NCBI GenBank assembly: GCA_026874595.1
Contig: CM049314.1
Location: forward strand, 23,885,729 to 23,949,728
Direction of reading: 5' to 3'
Source of the DNA: Sipunculus nudus
Taxonomy: Eukaryota > Annelida > Sipuncula > Golfingiida > Sipunculidae
DNA: 64,000 nucleotides
The notes beneath the pieces are model-generated. The model did no database searches, was not told where the DNA came from, and was given only the letters and a program-made list of their open reading frames with translations. Positions 11,689-23,926 of the stretch are shown piece after piece. A program made the position numbers and the translations under genes. How positions within the stretch are numbered: the stretch's first letter is position 1; every line of letters starts with the position of its first letter.

Positions 11689-11850
11689 GATTATGGAACT
11701 GGCGTCCTGGAGGCGACCTTGACCTGGCACGCAGGAGGTGACTTCCGGTTGTGCTTCCTCAGTCAGGGTCTCATGAACAGAGTGGAGTACCGTAAAGCTG
11801 ACGGCAGCTACGAAACACTTCTATACCGGCAGAGGGAAGTGGGTATTTGA
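11689..11850 (+). CDS. Possible orphan terminal exon, unknown protein
   Basis: After an AG at 11687-11688, a frame runs 53 codons to TGA 11848-11850. It starts DYGTGVLEATLTW, passes through GDFRLCFLSQGLMNRVEY and ends YRQREVGI. Base composition is clearly GC-richer than the flanks, and amino-acid usage looks like a folded protein rather than translated AT-rich noise. The frame is closed immediately upstream by the TAG that forms the acceptor, which is consistent with a 3'-terminal exon. AATAAA at 12230-12235 could be its poly(A) signal. No partner exon was identified upstream. I do not recognise the family. A relic of a gene or of a transposon remains possible. Confidence 0.4.
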   Translation, partial: DYGTGVLEATLTWHAGGDFRLCFLSQGLMNRVEYRKADGSYETLLYRQREVGI

Positions 11851-12239
11851 GGAGCCTCGTAAATTGTTTAACATTTAAATTTGTAACAAATATATGTTTT
11901 GGATATTTCTAATATAATGTGCCGACGGATACCCCGGGTATGTTTGCCAATACTGCGTCTGTTTTTCTCAGTAAAACGTTTATTTTAAACGTATAGGAGT
12001 GTTATTCTGTTACATAATCATAAGAATGGATAATAGTTGGGTAGAAGTTAATTACAGAAAGTATAACAGGCTACTGATATATATCTGTTTAATATTATTT
12101 TTTAGAACCATCATTCGGACGCCAATTGCAGGCCTTCACGAAATGGGGAAATAATATTTCGATTTCATCCAATGGACGGCATACCGTACATCTGCTGGTC
12201 ACACTGGAATATAATCCCTGGAAAATTGTAATAAACTCT

Positions 12240-13070
12240 GTGTTTCGCCAACATTCATGTGCGGGTTTAAGCTTTAGCTATAGGTTCAGCAAGTGTTAGG
12301 CAACTATAACATGTTGCACCCCTCTGAGACCCTTGGACCTATCTTTCTGAAACCCTTCATAATTATTGGGTCATATATGAACTCGTGCTTAACAAAGATT
12401 AATGACACCGCCAATGATTCCTTTCGCGCAGAGTCCACCTGTACGTCTTTTTAGGAATCATATCACATATCTCAGGAGTGGTTTAATGTATTGGGCTGAA
12501 ATTGTGTATATTCAGAGATCTTGGATAACTTCCTCCCATGCTCAAGACTAGTGGCAGTGGATGATAATCACTCATCTCAGGAGTGGTTCAAATTATTGGC
12601 CTGGAATTTGGTTTGTACATCCATCTTGGAAAGCTTCCTTGTATACAGGACAGATGGTGCGACCTATAATCACGTCTTCCTAGATCACATTCATGCATTC
12701 ATCTCAGCAGTGGTTTAGCGTATTCGCGTTAAATTCTGAATGTCTGTAGATGTTAAGTATCTTATTCTGATTCACAAGCCTCGTGTGTTACCTACAACCG
12801 CTTCCGCGCAGCGTTCATCCATAAAGGTGACTTAGGCAAATAGCACATATCTGAGGAGGAGATGGATGTATAAGCCTGGAATTTTTCACGTTTATTCATC
12901 ATGGAAAGCTTTGTCTTAGGCAAGACAGGTTGCGCCACCTATCGCCACGTTTTCGTAAAATTTATCGATGACTTTTCTTCAGGAATATTTTGGCGCATCA
13001 GCCTAAAATTGTGCATGCTAAGGTAAACAAAAAAATAAGGTCTGGTTCTTAGGCACTTTTTTTTTAGAAA
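12240..13070. repeat. Degenerate tandem array of about 180-bp module, locus 1 of 3
   Basis: Repeated phrases are 'atctcaggagtggttt', 'cctggaatttg', 'catcttggaaagctt' and 'ggtgcgacctataatcacg', recurring about every 170-190 bp. The left flank ('gacccttggacctatctttctgaaacccttcataattattgggtcatat', shortened here by phrase) also occurs at the array starting at 41070, so the arrays share a common start as well as modules. No coding potential. Probably the internal tandem region of a mobile repeat. Confidence 0.6.
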
Positions 13071-14989
13071 TCTATGCGGGCGGGCGGTTTTTTTTTTTAT
13101 TCATTTTTTTTATATTTTTTTGTATGTTTCGATAAAATTGTCAAATGACAAGCTAAAACATGATAATAAAAGATTGATTTTGCTCAACAAGAAAAAGTAG
13201 TACAGAACAAAGGAAATTTTATCAAAATTGTATGATTTTATCTTTTTGAAAAAAAAGTCCAAGCCGCTGGAACTCAACTTTGGTAAGTTTATATTGATAA
13301 TTAAAATAAGATGTTTTGATGCGGGGGTTAAATTTGACGCGATCGGTGCCTGAGAACTATACCTTTTATTTATTTTTTTTGCCTGATCCACCTTGGCTGG
13401 ATTTCTCGTATACACAAGACTGGTGCCGCTATATATCAGCCTCATTGGTCAGCTTGGCTAAAAGCGCAAAAGAAGCACCAGTCGCTTTTGAAAAGCCTAA
13501 AGCGTAGTGAATGCACACAGGTGTGTTTACAAGATTAATCATAAAAATATCTGACGTCACCTGCCTAGTTAAACATAACAACGTGATCAAAGAATACGCA
13601 TTATCCTCGAATACTCTTATGTCATCCCCCGTTAGAGTTACTAGTATTTTCTGGGATACTAAGTCGTAATTCATACAGAAACTGAGTACCCCAGTATAGC
13701 ATCTCTTCGCACTATGGAACATTAATGATCATCTCTATTAATAGGTTTGCTACCACTATTATATCTCCAAATAAACTTGCTACCACCATCTTATCCCTTA
13801 GCAGATTGCTGTCACTGACATGTCCCTTTAAATGACCTGTGCCTGAACCTGAAGGAGAGTAGTGAATGGTTTGGCCAGCTCCGGTTGGCTCTAGCCGTTA
13901 TGGCAAGAGGCCTTAAAAGAAACCTTTTTTTAATTTGTATGTATGTTTAGCATAATCTCACACAAAATTTATGGTATCAGTCAAATATTTTAAAATATGT
14001 GGCCAATCAAAGACATTTTGTCCAAATGGTTATTTGGGGCTGCTTGGAGGGGTAATTGTGGCTCCGATGCATTCGGACCAGGATTGTGCGATAATGAGAT
14101 ACACAAGCCCTGATTTTCTTGGTCTTGTTTGACTGTAGAAACAACAAATTCTCAGGTAAAAAAGATTAAATATCAGAATTTATTTCGAAAATTATTTAAA
14201 AGAGGCCCAAATTTCAGGTGTTTTGTAGATGTTATATAGGAAAAGTAAATACAGCCACGTGTCCACAACAACCCGTGCAGGGCCAACCTCCAAACTCATA
14301 GATAGATCTTCTGTTAGGAGAATGGTGCATCGAAACTCTCATGTTCGGGGATCGAAATGGAGTGCCAAGCGACGAGAGCCCTCGCCTGTACAGGTCCTTG
14401 AATATTTTCCCGTTGATGACATCAGGTGTATTGAGGGTTTAATTGTTGAAGCGCAATAAGTATTTGAGACGATGGTCACGAAGTTTATTACAACAATTTC
14501 CACAGATAACCACAACGTCAAGCTACAGACAGTGTGGATTTTGCGCTTTTAATAGACTGTTTTTGTTCGAATCCAGGGAGCCAGCAATGTCAGGTTTTGT
14601 AAAATAAAACACGACATATATCAGAGAACCTCTTGTTTATGGACATTTTATCATTTATCATTATATTTCTATGTCAGTCGAACCGGCTGGGCCGTATAAT
14701 GTCAGTCAACGCCAACAGATGTTACTCGTATGGTGGAAAGCTCAATTATTTGGAGAATCACATTGACATCCACCTCGGAATAGTCAAAACATTTCACCTC
14801 GCAGTTCTTCCCTTTTGCAAGAATGTCCAAAATTTACCAGTTACTTTAAGTCCGGTAGTTAATTCGGGGGGGGGGGGGGGGGCTCAAATATACGAAATAG
14901 TTCAACCCACCACAAAGCTAAGGTAGGAAATTACGGTAACTTGACACCTCGACAGCACTATGCTCAGCCAACTGACATGTTGACCAAAT
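13071..14989. other. Intergenic, unassigned
   Basis: It contains poly(T)-rich stretches at 13060-13120, a frame at 14229-14459 preceded by 'ttttgtag' that is arginine- and serine-rich but not recognisable, and a 17-bp G run at 14866-14882. No supported gene. Confidence 0.4.
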
Positions 14990-16110
14990 ATGTCACACTG
15001 ACCTAATTTCAGGTTTCTGAGGAGAACTTTTGAGGAACTCTCAGGATTTCAGGTTAGAAGATTCTAGGTCCAGTGGTTACGATTTGTGCCCTGCTTTGGA
15101 ATCAAATTTTAAACTATTCTTGGGGGTATTTATAAGCTCCATAGTTCGGAAACTATAGGTTACAGAGACCTAATTTCAGGTTTCCAAGGAGATTTTTCAT
15201 TGCCCTCCTAGGATATGTTAAAAATATTCTATATCCAGTGGTTACAATCTTTACCCTGTTAAAGGACGACCACCTCATTAAACACTCCCTGATGAATATG
15301 CATGCAAATAATTATGGTGATCAATGCATCATATGTTCAGATACTGGAGCTTTTGTCTAAGGTTTTTAATTACTCTGGGGGTATTTCTGAGCTCCATCGG
15401 TTGGATGATGTGGTTAACAGAGGCATAATTTCGAAGAACTTTGAGAAACTCTCAGGATGTCAAGTTAAAAGGTTCTAGGTCCAATGGTTATGATTTGTGC
15501 CCTGCTTTGGTATCAATTTTTCAAATATTCTTGGCGTTATTTATATATAAGCTTCATAGCCCGGAAAATATGGATAACAGAGACCAAATTTCAGGTTTCC
15601 TGATTTTTTTCGTATACCACCCTGCATGTCAAGTTCGAAGATTCTAGGACTAGTGATCACGATTTGTGCCTTGTTTACGAACTACCGAATCTTTCAAACA
15701 TACATAAAATGCGTACAAATTCGACAAAAATCCAGATGGCGCCCCCTTTGTTCAGGAAATGATAAAACACTACATGATCAATTAGCATGCAAAAAATTAT
15801 GGTGATCAATGCATTAGTTGTTCAGATACTGGAGCTTTTGTATCAAATTTTGAATTATTCTGGGGCACTTCTGAGCTGCATAGCTCTGAGGAAATGGGTG
15901 GCAGAGACCTAATATCATGTTTCCAAGGAGTCTTTTCATGGGCCTCCCTGCATGTCAAGTAAGAAGATTCCAGGTCCAGCGGTTACGATTTGTACCAGTA
16001 TAACGTACGGACGGACACACGGACGGACAGCTAGATGGACGGACGACGGACAAAGAGTGATCGCTATAGCACAGATGACTCTCAATCAGCTGAGCTAAAA
16101 ATATTCGTGC
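14990..16110. repeat. Tandem dispersed-repeat array ending in 'gacggacggac' tract
   Basis: Phrases 'gattctaggtccagtggttacgatttg' (shortened), 'cctaatttcaggtttcc' and 'gttcagatactggagctttt' recur at about 15060, 15227, 15470, 15641 and 15967 with varying spacing and divergence. The array ends at 16010-16075 with repeated 'acggacgga' and 'gatcgctatagcac', a terminus frequently seen in bivalve repeats. A stray fragment of the same family lies at about 22385-22420. Short open frames inside are by-products. Confidence 0.65.
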
Positions 16111-16591
16111 TACATATATTGATGGGCCCGTGAAAGACCTTTCCAGTGATAAACTTGGTTTATTATAGAAGCAAATATATTCTCCGATATTCAGCTCCGA
16201 TGACTAATCGTCGGCTAAAAAAAGGGCCAATAGCAGAAACCAGATTCCAAATGTTGACAGTATTCTAGAGTCTACCATGATGACAAATGGGACCTTGGCT
16301 GTGTAGGAGGTGAACGACGACCGTTGTGTCCGTCTCGTACTCCTAAAGACTACTAAGGAACCAAACAGCGTCTATTGTATTTAGACCGATACGCCCCTAC
16401 TGAAGGCAGTGGTTTATTATTAATGTGAAAGGGTTAAAGCAGTTTTCCTCAATACGTTTTACTGATTTAAGATTTGTTATCAGTGCCTCTGAATTCTTCT
16501 GACGCCACATCTTTCTTGGATGGATAAAACAGAAATAGTTTGTAATGATATATATATAATTGTCCTGCTTCCATGAGGGGATGAGCATAGC

Positions 16592-17048
16592 TTAAAGGTG
16601 CCCATTCACCTACCTTTTGCAAAAGAATTTATGTGATTCCTGGCCTCTTCATGTATATATTAATGAACTAAGGATAATTCTATTTGTGTAAAGTTCTTAT
16701 AAGGCCTTTTGTGAAGGGTGTGTGAACTTGTTTATCAACAACATGTTTGTAAACACAGCAATTTTGACAAACGGAGAAAAACGTGTAGGTGGTAGGTTGC
16801 GGAGGTGGAAAGGTCACTCGTTGCAAAGCTCCATTTACAAAGCTCTGGCTTATCTGATTGCTGCCAGATACCCTTGTTGAATTGATTTTTTTTTTTTGCG
16901 GGCCCCCACATATTATAAACATGTTGATATAAACAATACAAGCAGCCTGTGTGCGGTAATATCCACGTTTTCAGGTCTATGTTTTATAAAAACCCCAACT
17001 AATTACCATTAGTTTTTAAAGGTTAGATAGGTGATTGGGCCCCTTTAA
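16592..17048. mobile_element. piggyBac-like MITE with TTAA duplications
   Basis: TTAA at 16592-16595 is followed by AGGTGCCCATTCACCTA, and TAGGTGATTGGGCCCCT ends at 17044, followed by TTAA at 17045-17048. The inverted termini match with two or three differences, and TTAA target duplication is the hallmark of piggyBac-type transposition. The 457-bp length and absence of a transposase frame make it non-autonomous. A related terminus lies at 7917. Confidence 0.75.
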
Positions 17049-17164
17049 ATGAAAAAAAAAATTCAAATTAGCAATATTTTTTAACATTGTTGTTGGAGGG
17101 GGAGGGTTGAGGTAACCGCCCTATTTGTTATGATGTCTTGTGAAATTCTTTATTTTGTTTGCAC

Positions 17165-17329
17165 ATCTGCAGCGTTCCATTCCGGTTTGGGACTAGTTGG
17201 CAGGGCGGTGGCAATCGCCTTCTGTCAGATTAGTTTGTATCCTGGTGTCACCTAGACCGGGTGTCTACCGCACCTGTCGGTCCTGGGCGTATAAACTGCC
17301 CCATAGCTGGGTGTAGCCGAGGAAACTCC
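17165..17329 (-). mobile_element. 3' portion of a tRNA-derived SINE, minus strand
   Basis: The reverse complement aligns with the body of the SINE at 35640-36000. Shared phrases include 'caggtgcggtagacacc', 'gtgacaccaggata' and a terminal 'gtcccaaaccg...gcagat'. The copy stops at 17329, exactly where a hAT-like CAGAGTTGGG terminus begins, so a DNA transposon may have inserted into it. The tRNA-like half was not found on the far side. Confidence 0.65.
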
Positions 17330-19300
17330 CAGAGTTGGGTCCGAGTACCTTTAAAGTACTCGAGTACGAGTACTGAGTACTTAAAAAGTACTCGAGACCA
17401 AGTATGAGTACTTCTGCATTGTTTTCAAAAGGACTCATGTACGAGTACCGAGTACTCAAAATGTACTAATGGGTACTTTTATGAGTACTTTTTGTAACCA
17501 AACTTGTTTAATGATGTTATCAAATTAAATATATACTCACAAAGTTAAAAATATTTTTATTAATGAAAAACCCAGGACAAAATAAAAATATATACAATGT
17601 TTTATGCTGAATCAAAATACTGAGGCCAAATTCAAACTCTAGGGCATATAAACAGGCCATATACAGTTGAAATATATCAAAGCATTGACTTATTATAATA
17701 TACCGTTTGCATAGATGAAACATCTGGGCTCGTAAGTTCTCCACAATATATTTCTTAGCCAGGACAAGATATACAATTTACTTAATGTTGTATTATGCAG
17801 ATTCAAAAAGTAATGGGAATGTTCAGAAACAACAACATAAAAGTTATATAAAAGTTAATATATAAAAGTTATGTTGTTAAAGAAAATCTCACTGAAATTG
17901 TATGTAGCATATAGCCATATGTTAACCATAAGTAATCATTTAATAATAACAATGATAACAATAATAATAACAACCATATGTTATTATTTATATAATATCA
18001 ACTTATGAATGATAAGTGGCTGTAGCCTGAAGATGATATTTAATGACAACTGGTATATGTGAAATAGTATAAAACAACATATCTGACAGACTGACCATGT
18101 CATTCATCATGTGTAATAATTTATGAGTTTTGACAACAGTTACATCAATGGCATATTAAATCAGGGAATGAGGCGATAGTAATATGTAATATTGATAGAA
18201 TATTATAGGTTTTCAAATTTGGTAAGAGTAACATTACTATTGATAGAAAAGAAATCTGAACTAGTAATTCTGATGAATTGAGTGTTTGTTTGATTAGCTT
18301 GATAGAGCACAGTAAAGGGCACAGCCTAGTGTAATTAGCTAATGCTGGGTGCTTTCATGGTCCAGTGGACACTAGACAGAAGTCTTCGTCTTGAGGTTAA
18401 CCCCCGGTTCTCTTTGTTGATTCATTAACTAGGCTTGGTCATTAAACATTGGAGAAGTCCTTTGTGAGTGTACACAGTGTGTTGGGCAAGTTTTTGTCTG
18501 CTGATAGTAGAATGTGATGCTGCAGCCTATGTTGTAGTAGCTATGGGGTGTATGGTCTGGTAGCCACAGCTTTTCATGGGTTAATCAGTTGACAGTCAAC
18601 AGTTGAGTCTTAGTTGTGCCACAGACTGTACAGAGCTCATCAGAGACTGCAATTCCCACTGAAAATCTGCTAAACCAACAATCACATTTAATCTCATATA
18701 TAAATCAATTCATGCTTGAATAGCCCAGGTCCCGGAGCACTGCTGAGTTTATGTTTTAAGGAACAGGTTCTGAGAATATTTAATTGTAATTAAACCTTAT
18801 CTTTTTTATTTTGGAATCTTTCAAAAATAAGAATTTTCTCTTAAAATATAACTCTGTATGAATTTGATGAATTAATTTTTTATTTAACACTATGTTGTAC
18901 TTATCTTGCTGGAAATATATAATGCTGTACACATGAATTTATATATAATAAAATAGATCAATTTATTTATATTTTATATTAAATAAAAGTAATAGTATTA
19001 GTAAAAGAAGCCACGTAATAGTAATAGTAGTAATTATTGATGCTAAAATGCTGTAATAGTTTCAGTTATAGTAAGAGATGGATTACTTTAAGTACTATTA
19101 TATATGATATTATATATGTTATATATTATTTATAATATCTTACTATAATATACTATAATCAACTATTACTAATATAATAAATTGAGATTAAAGTTTATTA
19201 AGAAATTTTAATGATATATGAAATACCCAAAAATACTCGTGAATTACTCATATGAGTACAGAGTACTTTCAAAGTACTCGAGTACAAGTACGAGAACTTT
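17330..19300. mobile_element. hAT-like element with GAGTAC-rich subterminal clusters
   Basis: The left end CAGAGTTGGG at 17330 is followed by a dense cluster of GAGTAC/GTACTC motifs at 17339-17490. A second, inverted cluster lies at about 19225-19300. Such subterminal motif clusters and a CAGxGTTGG-type terminus are typical of hAT elements. Between them is AT-rich sequence without a recognisable transposase. The expected right terminus and the 8-bp duplication of 'gaaactcc' were not found, so the right end is lost or diverged. Superfamily assignment is an inference. Confidence 0.45.
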
Positions 19301-19999
19301 TGTGATTATTAAAAATTTGCAATTTGCGAGACACAGTTATATATATATATATATATTATTTAGTTATAACATCTTATATAATGCCCGTTTTAAAACAAGT
19401 TTGATGTCAGTTGATAGTAGACATTTATAGCTTTCATCTGGGATGTCATTCATTTATATAGCTTTCCAAATTCTCAAGATATGATTACTTTTCGTCACCC
19501 TGTATCATAGCAATTTGTATAATTTTATCTAATTTATTTTAAAAAGGGTGTATTTCTGATAAGACTAACCGCGACCAGACCAACCGTGGACTTTATTAAT
19601 AAAGTCTGAAGTCTTTTAGCTAAAAAAAAACATGTCTGGCACCCATCTACAATATGTGGATTTGGGCGTGGTCACAGAGAGGTGTTATTCCGTTCTTAAT
19701 TAGCCGATACATGTCCCATTGCCACCAACTGTCCGCAGAATAAATTAATGCCTGGTTGATGTTTTTGAGTACTTTTGTGTCGCATACCAGGGTACTTATT
19801 GAATCCTGATTGGTAAATGCTCCCAATTATTCCACGTGTCTGCTATCGGGGGCCGATGTATAGACTAAAACTCGGATGTCGCAAGCCGAATGTCACACAT
19901 GACATGTATGCAGGCACGGGTACTCGGCTAGTTTGAATATATGTTTTTTGCATGTCTCCGGTTGAAAAAAGGGCGACAAGTCATTTTAAGCAGTATATT
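19301..19999. other. Intergenic with a perfect 18-bp palindrome
   Basis: An (AT)n tract lies at 19340-19356. The palindrome GACTTTATTAATAAAGTC is at 19589-19606. No gene is seen. Confidence 0.5.
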
Positions 20000-20790
20000 T
20001 GAATATGAATAGAAATTTATTCTGAAATAAAAGGCCTCAGGCCCATGGTTCCACATTGATCATGCGTTAAGAATCATGAAAATTTAACAATAACAAAATG
20101 TAACAGCATAACATGAACTAACAAAAATGCATTAAAACACAATGTTGTATGAAAACCCATGTTTGCAATATCTAAACATAAGCAGAAATTTTGTAGTCAT
20201 ATATTTCATTTCATTTTAGAGGTCATGTATAATAACAATAATAGTACCAATTATAATAATAATAATAATAAAATAAATGAACATATAAAACAAACAGTAG
20301 TACAATGCATCGATGGAAAACAGTTTATCTATTACTTAATAGGCAGATGAATAAGTAAGTGAATAAATAGATTACTTAGATGATAGCTTTCAATTCATCA
20401 TGTCTCCTGATAAAGGCATAGTGTACATAGGTTGCTAATTGTTTTATTGTATGGGCATTATTATCTGCTATCAGAGATGTAAATGTACTTAAATCACCAA
20501 TATACTTGATTCTTAAGTCTGTTTACAATGGGCATTTCATGATAAAATGATGGTCATCTTCCACAACAGCTTCCCCATATCTTGGACAATATTTACAAAA
20601 CCTTTCATCCCATGGAATATTACTATGCCTTCCTTTTTATACTTCTAAATTGTGTGATGAACATCTTAGTCTTGAAAGACTTTTCCTATATTTAACATTT
20701 TGTAGAACTGTTAAATATTTTTCAGTGTTTCATGTTAATTTAAAAGTTGAGTATGTAAGCAGTATATTTCTATTTGTATGGTTTTGTTAT
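20000..20790 (-). mobile_element. 3' end of a non-LTR retrotransposon (LINE), decayed
   Basis: On the minus strand from about 20785 to 20376 a frame resembles the C-terminal end of a LINE ORF2: YSTFKLT, then NTEKYLTVLQNVKYRKSL, SRLRCSSHNLEV, GRHSNIPWDERFCKYC, and DDHHFIMKCPL. This is the R.C..C...E...H....C.PL type zinc-knuckle tail. At least three in-frame stops interrupt it, so it is dead. The frame ends at TAA 20376-20378. The sequence from 20376 down to about 20000 looks like its 3' UTR, ending near 'gggcctgaggcctttt' and AATAAA on the minus strand. The copy is 5'-truncated, as usual for LINEs. The exact clade (CR1/L2-like or other) cannot be told. Confidence 0.75.
20376..20785 (-). pseudogene. 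LINE ORF2 C-terminal fragment with in-frame stops
   Basis: This is the coding part of the LINE remnant. Stops fall after KLT, after HNLEV and after KCPL. The tail after the Cys/His knuckle (DLRIKYIGDLSTFTSLIADN, then HDELKAII) stays open to the natural terminator. Confidence 0.7.
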
Positions 20791-23230
20791 ATTGGTGCCT
20801 AAGTCACTTGTGATATCGTACAAACTGGGCCGCCGTATCTGCACTTCTGGCCAAATTCGCTTTCTTATATATACACGAAATATAAAAGAGCATTCGGCTG
20901 AGAGAGGGCTATGTTGTCTGTTGAAATATTTCCATGTAAATGTTTCCAACAAAATTAACATATAAAATCAAGGCAAGAGCAGTAAATGTACCTACAACAT
21001 TTTGCTTGGGTGGCACCATAAATAAATGATATATATATTGCAGTTTGCCTTTGTGTCAGGACTAATTGTGAACCAGAACTGTAAGTTATTCATTCTGAGT
21101 TGCCTATGATTTATACTGTTAACATTTCTGACATGCAGGAGAGAGATTTCTAAATAAGTATTATTTTCTATAACGGAAATCAGATGTTTATTTGAATCGT
21201 GGGACAAACAGTGTTTAAAAGAGAATAAACACCAGCTTGCCAAATAGCCAGTAGGTGCAATAACTCATCCTGTTCCGGTTTTTATGTTAACACAAAGTCC
21301 AGTAAATGCTAGTGATAAGCCCAAATTAATAAAATCAGTTGTTGAAGTTTAACAAATCTAATTTAATTCTAATCTGCTTTGACTCAGGAGTTCAGGGATT
21401 ATGTTTCAAACAAAATCCTAGCAGTCCAGTGTCAACCAACTTTACCGGATTGGAAGACATACATGGTTCGCCTTGGGCTATGTACTTGCACCAGAGAGTG
21501 TCATAAAGATCATTTTGTTTTAATCTTTAAAATGCAATTTTTCACTGAACGGTCAAAGCAACATGTGTCCCTGTCATTCCCCAGGTTTGAGGGAGATCAT
21601 GTTAATCGCTGACTGTTGTACTGGCCGAACAATTATAGTTTCGATGGGGTTTATGGTTTTGCCCTGAAGAGAATATCATCTCTCGCTTAGTAGGATATAA
21701 TTGTAACTGTTAGATCACAAAATGTAGATACATATTCTAAAACAGTTTTGTTTTCATATTATTTTCTTTTATTTAAACATTTCAGTAGAAACACACTTGA
21801 TAATATACATGAAAGTAACTGATTTGTCATCCTCCTGGTGATTTCTATTTTAATTCCTTGCAAGTGCTAACTTTCTTATGACTTAATTTGCAAGGTAGCC
21901 GGGCTTGAAATAACTATAAGATATAATAGACTTATAAAAGCCCCGGTGAAAATCCAAATTAAAAATGACGAAATGTTCATAATATTCCACTCGGTGTTAT
22001 CTTTCCAACCATGCAAAGCAGATCTCATCAGATTTGATGTTTTTCTGTCAGAAAGCGATTGCATTTTTATATGATTATGAACTTATAAACCGATATTGCT
22101 TATTTTCCCTATAAACTAACATTAAATATTACTAAGTTTTATTTTGGAATATGGAAGTTTAATATACACAAAGGCCTAGTTGTGAAATAATGTAACAATT
22201 CTTTAAAGAGTCTTCTATATCTTAAATACATTATAACCTGTTACCTCTTCTGTTGATTTTAAATGTTTAACTTTACTAAGTGCCCCGCTGGTCATAATGC
22301 TCAGCTGAATCTATATTGGTCAGTGATCTAATTCTTATCGACTAAGAAGAGTTTAAGAGAACCTGTATACACAACGTCTGAACATCCCAGGTCTAGCGAT
22401 TACGAATTGTGCCTTGTTATATATCACGCTGATAATTGCAGTCTGTCGTTAACAAAAAGAAAAAAAAGTCTTACATTTTGCATTGTTCATAATCGCGAAT
22501 AATGATGGAACAATAGAGAGTGAAACTAAGACATACCATTTCAGCTATAGTCCATTATAATCGGTAAGCTACATATAGATTAAATTTTCTTACCATTCAG
22601 AAAAAAATGGAAATGTACAGGTTTTGCTCGCAGAAGATAGGTAAACATAAATGATGCCATTGTAGTTAATATACTCGTAAAAGTCACACGATCAATGTTT
22701 GGTGAAGCACATTACAAATCGTGTAGGTAAAATAAAAAATGAAATACAACAATAAGCGATTATAAGTTTACGCTGTCCCTCACATAAAAGCTATCTTTTA
22801 TTATTTCCTGACTTGAGTAGGAAGAACTGAAAAAAGATCATTTTGACTCAAGTCAGCATAAGTGGCGATCCTTGCAACTAACACTGACATACCAGTCATG
22901 GGATCAATATGCCTGGTATTGGTCATAACATTATGAATACGAACACTTGTGATTAGCAAAGTTAAAATAGAGTAGAGACAAATCTTATAATATTTCACCT
23001 CATACTTATTTAGTCATCTTTTGATCATCCCCAATGAATAAGCCATGAAATGAAATGAGTTATATTGTTTTTGGCTTGCACAAGTTAGGACAGCCTATAG
23101 CTTACAAACAAAATACTATTCCAGTGATCAATATTACCTCAGATCTTGGAGATGACAGTTGCGACAGTTCCATATGTGTTCCGTTACCGACATAACGTTG
23201 TATTTGTTGACGTATTCTATATATATATAC
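20791..23230. other. Intergenic, unassigned
   Basis: It contains only a stray piece of the 14990-16110 repeat family at about 22385-22420 and scattered short frames. One minus-strand frame at 22801-22998 encodes 65 residues with a hydrophobic start; it is listed separately as weak. Confidence 0.4.
22801..22998 (-). CDS. Small ORF with signal-peptide-like start (weak)
   Basis: 65 codons. The N-terminus MKYYKICLYSILTLLITSV resembles a signal peptide, followed by a polar region without cysteines and a QVRK end. No splice sites, poly(A) signal or homologue can be pointed to. AT-rich DNA yields hydrophobic frames by chance, so this is a candidate only. Confidence 0.12.
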   Translation of the reverse strand: MKYYKICLYSILTLLITSVRIHNVMTNTRHIDPMTGMSVLVARIATYADLSQNDLFSVLPTQVRK

Positions 23231-23234
23231 GGAG

Positions 23235-23440
23235 TAATTTTCTTAAGGGTGAGGCAGAAAAGGGGGGGGGGGGGGAATCCCCCCTTTCCAGTCGCCACAA
23301 CTTTTTTAAAGGTTTCAGACAAAGTTTTGTGTCCTGGAACCCCCTTCCCTTTTTTCGGACCTGGGGACTTTTTTACAACTTTGCCATCAGTCCTGGAGTG
23401 GACACCTCCATTTTAAATCCTGGATCTGCCCCTGTGGTGG
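23235..23440 (-). mobile_element. 'aggggtggatccagg' repeat, copy 1
   Basis: Read on the minus strand, the copy starts 'aggggcagatccaggattt' near 23435 and continues 'ggtgtccactccaggactgatg' (shortened), then 'aaaagtcccc', a G/C run (23262-23275) and 'cctcacc'. It matches the copy at 47420-47605 through most of its length. It is probably a short non-autonomous element. Confidence 0.5.
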
Positions 23441-23926
23441 TATAAGAAAGTTTAACTTTAGGTAAACACCTATTGATCATAAATTGTACATCATCGAAAA
23501 GATTATTTTGCTTGATAGAAGTTCGGCATATAAAGTTGTATGAAAGTAAATTTATATAACCACTCCTTTGTCTTTTTTCCTGGGGTGAGTGTAACTATAA
23601 GAATGTATTACTTAAGCAGTATACACCCAGTGGCCATAAATAGTATGTCATACTGAAGCGTATGGTTTAAGCTATCATTTGAGACCAAATTTGACTGGAT
23701 ACGTTTTGCATATTTGGTAGTATGGGGCTTATAACCACTCTTAAGTCGGTGTCCTTAAGATGAAAAAAATATATACGTCATCCGACATAAAACATCCATT
23801 TATTCACTGAAAGCTACCACTTTCATACTGCTATCAGGCATTTTTATTACCTACACATGTATACCTATATTTTAATAATCAAGCACACATGGTGAAAATT
23901 ATCTATAGATCCAAATTTTGGGGTCT

